This document shows, in pieces, positions 1 to 5,918 of a stretch of DNA of 6,669 nt. Position numbers and translations under genes: made by a program. The stretch comes from Bacillota bacterium (GTDB taxonomy: Bacteria > Bacillota > Clostridia > Lachnospirales > Cellulosilyticaceae), in assembly GCA_023415525.1 (NCBI GenBank), contig JAEZKI010000125.1:1-6669 (forward strand), given 5' to 3'. The notes beneath the pieces are model-generated. The model had not been told where the DNA came from. It saw nothing but the letters and a program-made list of their open reading frames with translations, and did not search any database. Positions within the stretch are counted from its first letter, which is position 1; every line of letters begins with the position of its first letter.

Positions 1-173
1 TTGGAAACATCGCATTTTCTGAGATAAAGATCTGGATCTGATAGGTCCAGCTTCTCAATTTGCCTTGCAGCTGCAACAACTGTACAGCCTTTTGTCAGCA
101 ATATTTTTAACAATTCAAGGCCAATACCAGAGGATGCTCCGGTGATAACTACTCTCTTCCCTTCTAGTTTCAT
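1..173 (-). CDS. Short-chain dehydrogenase/reductase (SDR), N-terminal part, truncated by window edge
   Basis: The first 57 residues of an NAD(P)-dependent oxidoreductase of the SDR family are visible; the gene continues past the left edge. Reading from an ATG at 171-173, the protein opens with MKLEGKRVVITGASSGIG. This is strand beta-1 followed by the family's TGxxxGxG dinucleotide-binding loop, with TGASSGIG at residues 11-18. A second hydrophobic strand (TVVAAAR, 31-37) ends in Arg37; a basic residue there usually favours NADP(H), an inference only. Asp55-Val56 fits the conserved DV that contacts the adenine ring. The catalytic Tyr-x-x-x-Lys lies outside the window, so activity and substrate cannot be judged. 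The start is supported by a GAAAGGGG ribosome site at 183-190, nine bases upstream. It follows the CPBP gene on the same strand but is 261 bp away with its own promoter, so it is probably a separate unit. Family assignment is firm; substrate unknown. Confidence 0.93.
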   Translation of the reverse strand, partial: MKLEGKRVVITGASSGIGLELLKILLTKGCTVVAAARQIEKLDLSDPDLYLRKCDVS

Positions 174-247
174 GCTCTAATACCCCTTTCTATTGATTGC
201 TAATATATATGTACCTAATTTTTCTATAAAATCCTCTGTTTCTAACC

Positions 248-276
248 ATAATACGTCATTAGAACTATACTTTCAA
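248..276 (-). promoter_or_regulatory. Sigma-A-like promoter for the SDR gene
   Basis: On the minus strand, TTGAAA (271-276) is followed by a 17-base spacer and TATTAT (248-253). Each hexamer matches the sigma-A consensus at five of six positions and the spacing is optimal. Transcription would start near 240, giving a leader of about 65 bases before the SDR start codon. No riboswitch-like structure was recognised in that leader. Confidence 0.65.
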
Positions 277-325
277 TGTGCCTTTGGACAAAGTGAGAAA
301 CTATTTGGCATTGATAGGAGAATGT

Positions 326-345
326 ACCCCTAGAGGTGAATTATA
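326..345 (-). promoter_or_regulatory. Perfect -10 box followed by a 12-bp near-palindrome, possible second promoter with operator
   Basis: On the minus strand a perfect TATAAT (340-345) is followed two bases later by ACCTCTAGGGGT (326-337), a 12-bp palindrome with one mismatched pair. A palindrome sitting at the expected start site is a common repressor operator layout. The -35 region is weak (GTTTAA at 17 bases), so promoter activity is uncertain. The complementary strand also reads TATACT (342-347), but no plus-strand gene follows. The rest of the 174-434 gap is AT-rich; I see no terminator after the CPBP gene and no small ORF with a credible ribosome site. Confidence 0.3.
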
Positions 346-434
346 CTGTTTACCTATGTATATTAAACTACTTATAATAGCTTCGATAGAATTCTCCTCT
401 CTTTAATTTTATAATATATGGGGGTTCATGCGTA

Positions 435-1259
435 TTAGCTAGCTTGTTTTTGATGTTTAGTGCAGTGCCTTGATTCTATTATGCAATAGGCAGCACCAAT
501 ACCATAAATAAGAGCCATGCCCATACCAAATTCTGAAGTAAAATATCTCGTCTTATCGGTGTCTACTGTCATGACATCAAACACTTGTTGAATAAAAAGG
601 TTGTGACTTGCGTGAAATACTGCAGCAGTCCATAGGCTTCCTGATTGTATTTTTATCCATACAGTGATAAAAGTAGAAGCTATTATAGCAATCAATATAC
701 ATATTAAGTTATACCAAAGAGGAGTGCTGGGATTATTGTAGCTTGAGAAAATAATGATTGGACAATGCCAGATAAACCAAATCACTGCTAAAACCAAGGA
801 TGTCTTAATATAGGAATAGCCTTTCAAGAGTTCTGTAGTCAAAAAGCCTCTCCATCCTATTTCTTCTCCTAGTGCTGCAAAAAGATTGACTAGGAACAAT
901 ATAGTTGGGATATTGATGATAATCTTGCTAATAGGTGCATTATATAACTCAATAAGGCGCATCCATGAAACGCCTCCGAGTTTTGTCACCCAAACAATAC
1001 CATAAACTATTAAGCAACTTACTAATGGGATTATAAAACTTACCGCAAGATACTTTACCTTTCCACCTCTCCACCCAAATCCTTTAATATTCCTGTTAAA
1101 TAATAATTGTGTGATGATTGCACTAACGGCTGGTATCCACATCAAGCCTATGTTAGTCAAGACAGTCATAGTCCCGCTAATAATCACATAATAAGGTATT
1201 AATGATAAAGCAAAGGTGATAATCAGGAAGGTCATTATTTTTTTCCTATTTATTCTCAT
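435..1259 (-). CDS. CPBP family intramembrane metalloprotease (CAAX protease / Abi-type)
   Basis: A 274-residue polytopic membrane protein of the CPBP family (CAAX proteases and bacteriocin-processing enzymes, Pfam 'Abi'/PF02517). All three signature motifs are present: the diglutamate EEIGWR (Glu132, Glu133, Arg137), FIWH (Phe162 to His165), and HASHN (His216 to Asn220). In the family these glutamates and histidines form the putative metal-dependent active site inside the membrane. Hydrophobic segments lie near residues 8-28, 33-53, 68-91, 112-130, 153-170, 181-203 and 245-262; the tail is short and basic. The ATG at 1257-1259 has a strong AAAGGAG site eight bases upstream (AGGAG at 1268-1272). 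The gene follows a two-component system on the same strand, with 108 bp between kinase stop and its start. That gap contains an OmpR-type repeat pair, so control by the neighbouring regulator is likely. Known relatives act in bacteriocin self-immunity or membrane-protein processing; which applies here is not shown. The active-site set looks intact. Confidence 0.92.
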   Translation of the reverse strand: MRINRKKIMTFLIITFALSLIPYYVIISGTMTVLTNIGLMWIPAVSAIITQLLFNRNIKGFGWRGGKVKYLAVSFIIPLVSCLIVYGIVWVTKLGGVSWMRLIELYNAPISKIIINIPTILFLVNLFAALGEEIGWRGFLTTELLKGYSYIKTSLVLAVIWFIWHCPIIIFSSYNNPSTPLWYNLICILIAIIASTFITVWIKIQSGSLWTAAVFHASHNLFIQQVFDVMTVDTDKTRYFTSEFGMGMALIYGIGAAYCIIESRHCTKHQKQAS

Positions 1260-1328
1260 TTCTACAGCTCCTTTTTTTAGATGAATTATCTATCTAAAAC
1301 AGTATAGCTGATCAACTTTAACCCTCAT

Positions 1329-1364
1329 TAAATAGAACCTAAATATAACCTTAAATTCTATTTA
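1329..1364. repeat. 9-bp inverted repeat enclosing the OmpR-type direct repeat
   Basis: TAAATAGAA (1329-1337) is the exact reverse complement of TTCTATTTA (1356-1364), separated by 18 bases that hold most of the 11-bp direct repeat. It begins four bases after the kinase stop codon. The stem is almost all A/T and no U-tract follows on the minus strand, so it is a poor terminator. Read-through from the kinase into the CPBP gene seems possible. It may be part of the regulatory site or chance in AT-rich DNA. Confidence 0.4.
1336..1354 (-). promoter_or_regulatory. OmpR/PhoB-family-type direct repeat, candidate response-regulator site upstream of the CPBP gene
   Basis: The minus strand reads TTAAGGTTATATTTAGGTT, i.e. 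TTAAGGTT and TTTAGGTT with seven of eight bases identical and starts exactly 11 bp apart. One half-site per helical turn in direct orientation is the usual layout bound by OmpR/PhoB-type dimers, and such a regulator is encoded two genes upstream. A possible -10 box, TATACT (1301-1306), lies 29 bases downstream, so a -35 region would fall about six bases past the repeats, a usual activator position. No good -35 hexamer is present there, as expected for an activated promoter. Binding is inferred, not shown. Confidence 0.5.
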
Positions 1365-1367
1365 GCT

Positions 1368-2777
1368 CTAAAGCGTTATTTCAAAAAGCGTTTTATGCTT
1401 AGTATCACTTGTTAATAGGATATTACCTCCATGCCTCTCTATGACTTTTTTTGTAATAGCAAGTCCAAGACCACTGCCTTTAGATTTTTTATCCTCTGAC
1501 CTTATAAAAGACTCAAAAACCTTATCTTTAATTCCTTCTTCAATACCTGTGCCGTTATCTCCAATTTTCAGGAGTAAAGATTTACCTTGAGAATAGCATA
1601 CAAGCTCAACTGTTGTTCCTGCTGTGTTATAAATCAAACTATTCTGCAAGATATTGCAAACAGCCCTTTTCATAAGGTTATGATCAAATTTCAAATAGAT
1701 AGGTGTTTCACTCATGTTAACTTCCAAGTTAAAGCCTAAGTTATTAAATTCTACATAGTATTCAGCTACAAGACGCTTTAGCCACTCACAAAAATCACTT
1801 TCTGTTAGGTTTAGCATATACTCTGAGTCCTCTAGCTTTGAAAGCTGAAACAAATCTTCAATAAGAGTCGTTGCATAGACTGACTTATTATATATAATAT
1901 TTAAAAACTTTAGACGCTCTGCTTCTGTTACCTCCTCTTCCAGTAAGAGCTTAGAAAATCCCTGAATAGAGGTAATGGGTGTCTTTAAATCATGGGAAAT
2001 ATCTACTAATAGCTTTTTCTTGCTGTCATTTACCTTTTCTTTCTCTACTTGAACCTCCTGAAGCTTTTGAATCATGTTATTAAAGGCATCTTCTACTTCA
2101 CTTAGTTCTTTTAATCCCCCAACCGTCAGCCTCTCTCCATCACTTAATCTCTTCATCTTTTTGATTTTACTTACAAATGCCTCGAGTGGTTTTGTGATAA
2201 ATTTAGAGCTGATACGACTATAAATATAGAGACCTATCAAGAAATAGAAGAAGATAAGTAGATAATTAATTCCTCTCATCTGCAAAAGGATAGGGACATC
2301 TTGCTTATCATAGAAACTAGGATTATAGCTTGTTGTGCGCGTGAACTTTCTTTTATCATATTTTAAAAGTAAAAAGTACTGCTGACCCTCTTTCCCTTTG
2401 ACCATAACTGCTTCGCCAATATAAGACTTTTCTAATGAATAGGGCTCCTCCGAGGATACGAGTTCAAAGAGCTGCTCCTCTGTATACTGCATGATGTTAT
2501 CTTTTTTTTGACCCTTTACAAAGATGACTTTTTTATCTTGATCTAAAATCTCTAGCCACCCGCCGATTTTTTCTATAATGCCTAGTTCAATTTTATCGAA
2601 GTCTTCATTGTAGATTTCTTTTAAACTGGAATAAATAAGGGGCTCATCTTTATAAATGTACTTTTGTACTATGTGATACGCAGAGGCGGATGCTAAGTTT
2701 AACATAATAGATAATATGATAAAAGTGATAAGGTAGTTAATAACCAGAAAACCTTTGATATCTAATTTCCGTTTCAT
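1368..2777 (-). CDS. Membrane sensor histidine kinase (VanS-like class), partner of the adjacent response regulator
   Basis: A 469-residue sensor kinase that should autophosphorylate on histidine and pass phosphate to the regulator encoded just upstream. Numbering from the preferred ATG: a membrane helix (about 10-33), an extracytoplasmic segment of some 135 residues (34-168) with no domain I recognise, and a second membrane helix (169-187). Next come a HAMP-like linker (188-245) and the HisKA dimerisation helix with SHDLKTPITS (His262 phosphoacceptor). The ATPase domain has an N box (Asn375 and Asn379), a G1 box DNGTG (407-411), an F box around FESF and a G2 box GSGLGL (434-439). All catalytic boxes look intact. 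A longer reading from a TTG at 2805-2807 would overlap the regulator gene by 26 bases. The ATG at 2775-2777 is preferred because GAAGGGG sits nine bases before it and it leaves a gap of four bases after the regulator stop. The signal is unknown; the arrangement suggests envelope stress or a peptide/antibiotic. Confidence 0.95.
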   Translation of the reverse strand: MKRKLDIKGFLVINYLITFIILSIMLNLASASAYHIVQKYIYKDEPLIYSSLKEIYNEDFDKIELGIIEKIGGWLEILDQDKKVIFVKGQKKDNIMQYTEEQLFELVSSEEPYSLEKSYIGEAVMVKGKEGQQYFLLLKYDKRKFTRTTSYNPSFYDKQDVPILLQMRGINYLLIFFYFLIGLYIYSRISSKFITKPLEAFVSKIKKMKRLSDGERLTVGGLKELSEVEDAFNNMIQKLQEVQVEKEKVNDSKKKLLVDISHDLKTPITSIQGFSKLLLEEEVTEAERLKFLNIIYNKSVYATTLIEDLFQLSKLEDSEYMLNLTESDFCEWLKRLVAEYYVEFNNLGFNLEVNMSETPIYLKFDHNLMKRAVCNILQNSLIYNTAGTTVELVCYSQGKSLLLKIGDNGTGIEEGIKDKVFESFIRSEDKKSKGSGLGLAITKKVIERHGGNILLTSDTKHKTLFEITL

Positions 2778-2781
2778 CTCA

Positions 2782-3471
2782 TTAATCCCCTTCAAAGATA
2801 TATCCAAGCCCTCTAATTGTTTTAATAAACTGAGGTTCTTTTGGATTCTCTTCTATCTTTTCTCTCAGCTTACTGATATAAACCATGATAATGCTTTCAT
2901 CACCAAGATAAGCTTCCTCCCATACTGCTTCATAGAGTTGGGCTTTTGTAAATACTCTATTTTTGTTCTTCATAAGATGAGCTATAAGCTTATACTCTAA
3001 GGCAGTAAGCTTTAAATCCATATCCTCCTTATACAGCTTACAGCTTCTTTCATCTAATCTTAAATCCTTAATGACCGTCAGGTAATCCTTTTTCTCCTGC
3101 TGATTGGCTGTCTGACTCCTTCTTAATACTGCTTGTACTCTTGCAATAAGCTCCATTGGATTAAAGGGCTTTGAGAGATAATCATCTGCTCCTAAAAACA
3201 AGCCCTCAATTTTATCAAGATCCTCCCCTTTTGCAGATAAAAACAAGACAGGTACTTGACTTGTCTGTCTGATTCTCCTTAAAACTTCTTTGCCATCATA
3301 AATCGGCATCATAATATCTAATAAAATGATATCCATCTCTTCTCTTTCAAAAATATTTAACGCTTCCTGACCGTTATAAGCCTTGTACACTTTATAACCA
3401 TTATTCTTCATATAAAAAGCTATAAGTTCTACTATTTCTGCTTCATCATCTACAATAAGTACAGATGCCAT
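2782..3471 (-). CDS. OmpR/VanR-family response regulator
   Basis: A 229-residue DNA-binding transcription regulator, the usual length for the OmpR/PhoB family. The receiver domain (about 3-118) has the acidic pair Asp8-Asp9, the phosphoacceptor Asp52 in LLDIMMP, the switch Ser79 and Lys101 in KPF. The C-terminal winged helix (about 132-227) has LTALEYKL, the probable recognition helix around MVYISKLREKIE (196-207), and the wing RGLGY (220-224). All key residues are present. The receiver sequence and ADDYLSKPFNPMEL are typical of VanR-like regulators of Gram-positive bacteria. The ATG at 3469-3471 follows an AGGAGG site (3478-3483) six bases away, the strongest in the window. It is the first gene of a unit with the kinase, whose start lies four bases past this stop, and probably the CPBP gene. 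Candidate targets are the 11-bp direct repeat before the CPBP gene and, for autoregulation, the repeats at 3554-3580. Confidence 0.96.
   Translation of the reverse strand: MASVLIVDDEAEIVELIAFYMKNNGYKVYKAYNGQEALNIFEREEMDIILLDIMMPIYDGKEVLRRIRQTSQVPVLFLSAKGEDLDKIEGLFLGADDYLSKPFNPMELIARVQAVLRRSQTANQQEKKDYLTVIKDLRLDERSCKLYKEDMDLKLTALEYKLIAHLMKNKNRVFTKAQLYEAVWEEAYLGDESIIMVYISKLREKIEENPKEPQFIKTIRGLGYIFEGD
2787..2793 (-). promoter_or_regulatory. Ribosome binding site that fixes the histidine kinase start
   Basis: GAAGGGG on the minus strand lies within the last codons of the response regulator gene, nine bases before the ATG at 2775-2777. It supports translational coupling of the pair and argues against the TTG start at 2805-2807. 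Confidence 0.7.
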
Positions 3472-3531
3472 TTATGTCCTCCTCACACAGCTGCTTGTTT
3501 CATCTTGAGATAACCTCATTAAACTATCTTT

Positions 3532-3560
3532 ATTCTACTTTTGTTTGCTAAAATTTTCAA
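3532..3560 (-). promoter_or_regulatory. Sigma-A-like promoter of the response regulator-kinase operon
   Basis: On the minus strand TTGAAA (3555-3560) and TAGAAT (3532-3537) are separated by 17 bases, each one mismatch from consensus. Transcription would begin near 3525, leaving a leader of about 50 bases before the regulator ATG. Confidence 0.65.
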
Positions 3561-3580
3561 TCTATTCAATCCCTTGAATC
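3554..3580 (-). repeat. Three tandem 9-bp units at and upstream of the operon -35 box
   Basis: The minus strand reads GATTCAAGG, GATTGAATA, GATTGAAAA in direct succession; the shared core is GATTSAA every nine bases. The first two units also form an inverted repeat ATTCAA-GGGA-TTGAAT (3564-3579), and the third overlaps the -35 hexamer. This could be an operator for autoregulation or for another factor. The 9-bp period does not match the usual 10-11 bp OmpR-type spacing. Confidence 0.35.
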
Positions 3581-3650
3581 GTCCTAGTTCTCTTTCAGAT
3601 CAGCTCTACACCTTGAAAGCATATATTTGCCTTACATATACCAAAAGCAC

Positions 3651-3688
3651 ATCAAGCCTCAGAGCGGATAACCACTCTAAGGCTTGAT
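3651..3688 (-). terminator. 17-bp stem-loop, probable terminator of the MCP/abiE-remnant transcript
   Basis: In minus-strand RNA, AUCAAGCCUUAGAGUGG pairs along its whole length with CCGCUCUGAGGCUUGAU across a UUAU tetraloop. The stem has 17 pairs, two of them G-U. On the plus strand the two wobbles become A-C mismatches, so the structure belongs to minus-strand transcripts. It is followed by GUGCUUUUGG, a short and interrupted U-run, so termination may be partial. Placed between the abiE remnants and the two-component promoter, it would insulate the two units. Confidence 0.6.
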
Positions 3689-3729
3689 ATTACTAGATTT
3701 CATTTACTTGTCAGTATTCACTTTTAGCA

Positions 3730-3798
3730 CTGAGCCGAGACACTTTTTTATTCTGCAATATTTCTAATAATTGCTTTTAACTACATCACATTTTTCAC
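3730..3798 (-). pseudogene. Remnant of AbiEii toxin (type IV toxin-antitoxin), N-terminal scrap with stop codons
   Basis: Immediately after the antitoxin remnant a GTG at 3796-3798, overlapping its stop codon, opens a reading of 23 codons. It resembles the N-terminus of AbiEii nucleotidyltransferase toxins: MKNVM-stop-LKAIIRNIAE-stop-KSVSAQ. In intact relatives, as I recall them, the start region reads roughly MQLKAxIRNIAKEK..SAQ. The first stop (TAG) is one change from CAG (Gln); the second (TAA) is one change from a Glu, Lys or Gln codon. Homology ends near 3730 and the nucleotidyltransferase domain is absent, so the gene is dead. The match is short and from memory. Its place directly after an AbiEi remnant, in the right order and with overlapping start and stop, is the main support. 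Confidence 0.65.
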
Positions 3799-4195
3799 AG
3801 AAGTGTCTCCAGATAAGGCCTTACTTTCTTTTCAACATTAAGTAACTTTGCATATTCCAATAGTCTTGGAATATTTTTATCTTTCAACTTTACATAGCGT
3901 TTGAATGCTTCGCTAATAATTTGAAAGTCCGTATGTGAACGTGGTTTCAAAATATCATAAAGAGTCCTCTCCCTATTTAGGCCACAATCTTATTACCGCT
4001 AGGAGAAAGCGCTATTTCATGAGAAAAGATTCCTCTTTTAAGTCGGTTTTGAAAATTAATAAACTCATCTTCCATCATTTCCGGAAGAATGTAGACTCCA
4101 TGTGCAGAATGTTTTAGTTTACCTTGTTCTGCAAGATAAACTCTAACGCCAACTCTAGATTTAAAACTTCTATTATTACTATCAATCCCAATTAT
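3795..4195 (-). pseudogene. Broken AbiEi antitoxin gene (type IV toxin-antitoxin), N-truncated, internally deleted and frameshifted
   Basis: Two adjoining frames together resemble an AbiEi-type antitoxin, a winged-helix repressor that pairs with an AbiEii toxin. Frame one (4195 to a TAA at 3977-3979, 72 codons) contains AEQGKLKHSAHGVYILPE and then FQNRLKRGIFSHEIAL, the family's N-terminal wing and following helix. Frame two (3980-3795, 61 residues) contains LNRERTLYDILKPR and then DKNIPRLLEYAKLL and VRPYLETLL, the family's C-terminal end. Three lesions are visible. No start codon or first helix precedes frame one, which begins some ten bases after the MCP stop. About 60-75 residues usual between SHEIAL and SGNKIV are missing, the join lying near 3998-4009. 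A one-base loss at the TAA (TAAATAGG in place of a TATAATAGG-like sequence) shifts the frame. The C-terminal 61 codons have no stop, so the decay looks fairly recent. Identification is by motif memory but both ends agree. Confidence 0.82.
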
Positions 4196-4210
4196 TCAAC
4201 AAAAAGGTTT

Positions 4211-5743
4211 CTATTTTTCGTTAACTAAAGCACTTAACTCTTTTGACATTACTCCTAAATGCTTAGCTGCTTCCAATAATTGTTCACAAGAAGCAAAACC
4301 CTGCTCAGTAGCTGCTGAGGTTTCTTGTATATTTTGTGTTACCACATCTGACATTTCTTTTACTTTCAAAATAAAGTCGTTCACAGATAGCGTATTTTCC
4401 TCTTGCTTCCCTACTAATGAATTAATGGTATTTAAGGATGCCATTGTAAAGTCAATATCTCTAATAATATCATTATAGTATTCGCTAAACTTACGGATTA
4501 CACCTACACCTTGATCCACCTTATCAACTAACTCATTAACGGTGCTTTCATGCCTTCCCATATATGAAATAACAGTATCAATATTTTCTAGTGACTTTTT
4601 ACTCTGCTCAGATAGTCTACGAATAGCATCGGCTACCACACTAAATCCCTTTCCATACTCTCCTGCTCTAGCTGCTTCAATGGATGCATTTAAAGAGAGT
4701 AGGCTTGTCTCCTCAACTATATTCTGAATATCCCCAACAATAGCTTGTATTTTCTTTGTTCGCTCATCCATCTCTTTTGCACTATCATAAGTTTTTATAG
4801 CACTTTCTTTAATACTGACTATACTCCCAATAGCAGTTTCAATAGAATTTGTACCTAATACTGCTGTTTGTTTTAATTGCTCAGAATTATTAATGGCATT
4901 CTTTGTCTGATCTTGCATAGTTATTGTATTACTCGTTAAGTTATTTACAAGTTCCACACATTGTTGAACACTCTTAGAGGTTTGAATCGTTTCTTCTTGA
5001 ATAGAAGCTATACTCGTAGCAGTCATTTTTGTTCCAGAATATTGTATATTTGAAACCTCTGATAAATGCTCACTCGTAAAGCTTAACTTAGAAACAGTCT
5101 CCTCAACTTGTGTGTTTACAGCTTGCATATTTTCTAACATAGCACCTATATTAAATTCATTTTTACAAGAGTCTAATAACATTTTTCTACCAAGCAAAGT
5201 ACTTATAAAAGCTGCAAAAGCACCAAAAGAGACTATTTGTAACCTTGTCAAAATATTAGGTAAGTTTTGATTTAACACATCGACTGACGTGTTAAAATAA
5301 AAAGTTATAATACTAACTGCAGATGTCAATACAATACAAAATATGGTAAGCTTAAAATCAAGATAATACGTCGCAATAAATAAAATTAGTGTAATTACTC
5401 CCCAAGAATCTCTATAAGGTACAAAGTAAGCTATAGCAAAATAGTTAATGCAAGCTACCAAAATAACAATATATTTAAATATGTTAGCATAAACTTCATC
5501 TTCCTTTCTTTTTAAGTAACAGGTAGATATTGCTAATAATGAAGTATTAAATACTATTGGAACACAAAAATAAAGTAAATTAATCCATTTAAAATCACTC
5601 ATAATTCCAAAAAATTTCATAGCAGCATAAAAGCCTGCCCCCAAAAAGCCACCTACCACACACTTTTTATATATAATATCACTAAGTTCTTTTTGATGTT
5701 TTAATAGATTTTTTTTAAACAGAGTCTCAACAGACCTCTCCAT
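4211..5743 (-). CDS. Methyl-accepting chemotaxis protein with six-helix membrane domain
   Basis: A 510-residue chemoreceptor. Six hydrophobic segments (about 29-48, 53-75, 88-108, 113-128, 132-150, 166-186) with short loops replace the usual large extracytoplasmic sensor, so the signal is probably sensed in or near the membrane. The long helical MCP signalling domain follows from about 187 to the end, with no HAMP that I can recognise. The conserved hairpin tip spans about 342-381: [20 protein letters not shown], with Glu356, Arg359 and Glu362 as expected for contact with CheA/CheW. About 154 residues follow Glu356. There is no C-terminal NWETF-type CheR tether. The ATG at 5741-5743 has an AAGAGGAAA site about eight bases upstream. 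A second MCP lies upstream on the same strand, 175 bp away; that AT-rich gap has no convincing promoter or terminator. No terminator follows the stop before the abiEi remnant, so transcripts may run to the hairpin at 3651-3688. Ligand unknown. Confidence 0.94.
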   Translation of the reverse strand: MERSVETLFKKNLLKHQKELSDIIYKKCVVGGFLGAGFYAAMKFFGIMSDFKWINLLYFCVPIVFNTSLLAISTCYLKRKEDEVYANIFKYIVILVACINYFAIAYFVPYRDSWGVITLILFIATYYLDFKLTIFCIVLTSAVSIITFYFNTSVDVLNQNLPNILTRLQIVSFGAFAAFISTLLGRKMLLDSCKNEFNIGAMLENMQAVNTQVEETVSKLSFTSEHLSEVSNIQYSGTKMTATSIASIQEETIQTSKSVQQCVELVNNLTSNTITMQDQTKNAINNSEQLKQTAVLGTNSIETAIGSIVSIKESAIKTYDSAKEMDERTKKIQAIVGDIQNIVEETSLLSLNASIEAARAGEYGKGFSVVADAIRRLSEQSKKSLENIDTVISYMGRHESTVNELVDKVDQGVGVIRKFSEYYNDIIRDIDFTMASLNTINSLVGKQEENTLSVNDFILKVKEMSDVVTQNIQETSAATEQGFASCEQLLEAAKHLGVMSKELSALVNEK

Positions 5744-5918
5744 ATTAAGCGTTTCCTCTTTTCTTCTATTGAATATATATACTAACTATAGATGCACATA
5801 AATTTTTGCATAAAAAGACCAATTCTATTTAAAGAAATGCTACAAGATGTTTTTTATTTTGCTCAAAAATGTACTGGTAATCGATTTGAACTAAAAATGC
5901 ATGTTCATAGTAATAACT

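Noticed and set aside
1329..1364. Inverted repeat after the kinase as an intrinsic terminator
   Set aside because: The stem is nearly all A/T, the loop is 18 bases and no U-run follows on the minus strand. A regulatory or chance origin is more likely.
2778..2807. Longer histidine kinase start at a TTG (2805-2807) overlapping the regulator gene
   Set aside because: It has no ribosome site and overlaps the regulator by 26 bases. The ATG at 2775-2777 has GAAGGGG nine bases upstream and starts just before the first membrane helix.
2755..3000. Plus-strand 81-codon ORF
   Set aside because: It lies antisense to the regulator C-terminus and the kinase N-terminus, both clearly coding with intact motifs.
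3935..4117. Plus-strand 60-codon ORF
   Set aside because: It has no ribosome site or recognisable protein features and lies antisense to the abiEi remnant, whose frames match a known family.
3472..4210. Insertion sequence or CRISPR array as the source of the gap
   Set aside because: No transposase motif, terminal inverted repeat or regularly spaced repeat with spacers was found; the gap is explained by the abiE remnants, the hairpin and the operon promoter.
4542..4727. Plus-strand ORFs inside the MCP genes (also 6222-6407)
   Set aside because: They are mirror frames of the conserved MCP hairpin, with no ribosome sites of their own.
5744..5918. Promoter for the complete MCP, including a motility-sigma type
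   Set aside because: Several TATA-like words exist but none has a credible -35 at 16-18 bases, and no TAAA/GCCGATAA pair was found.
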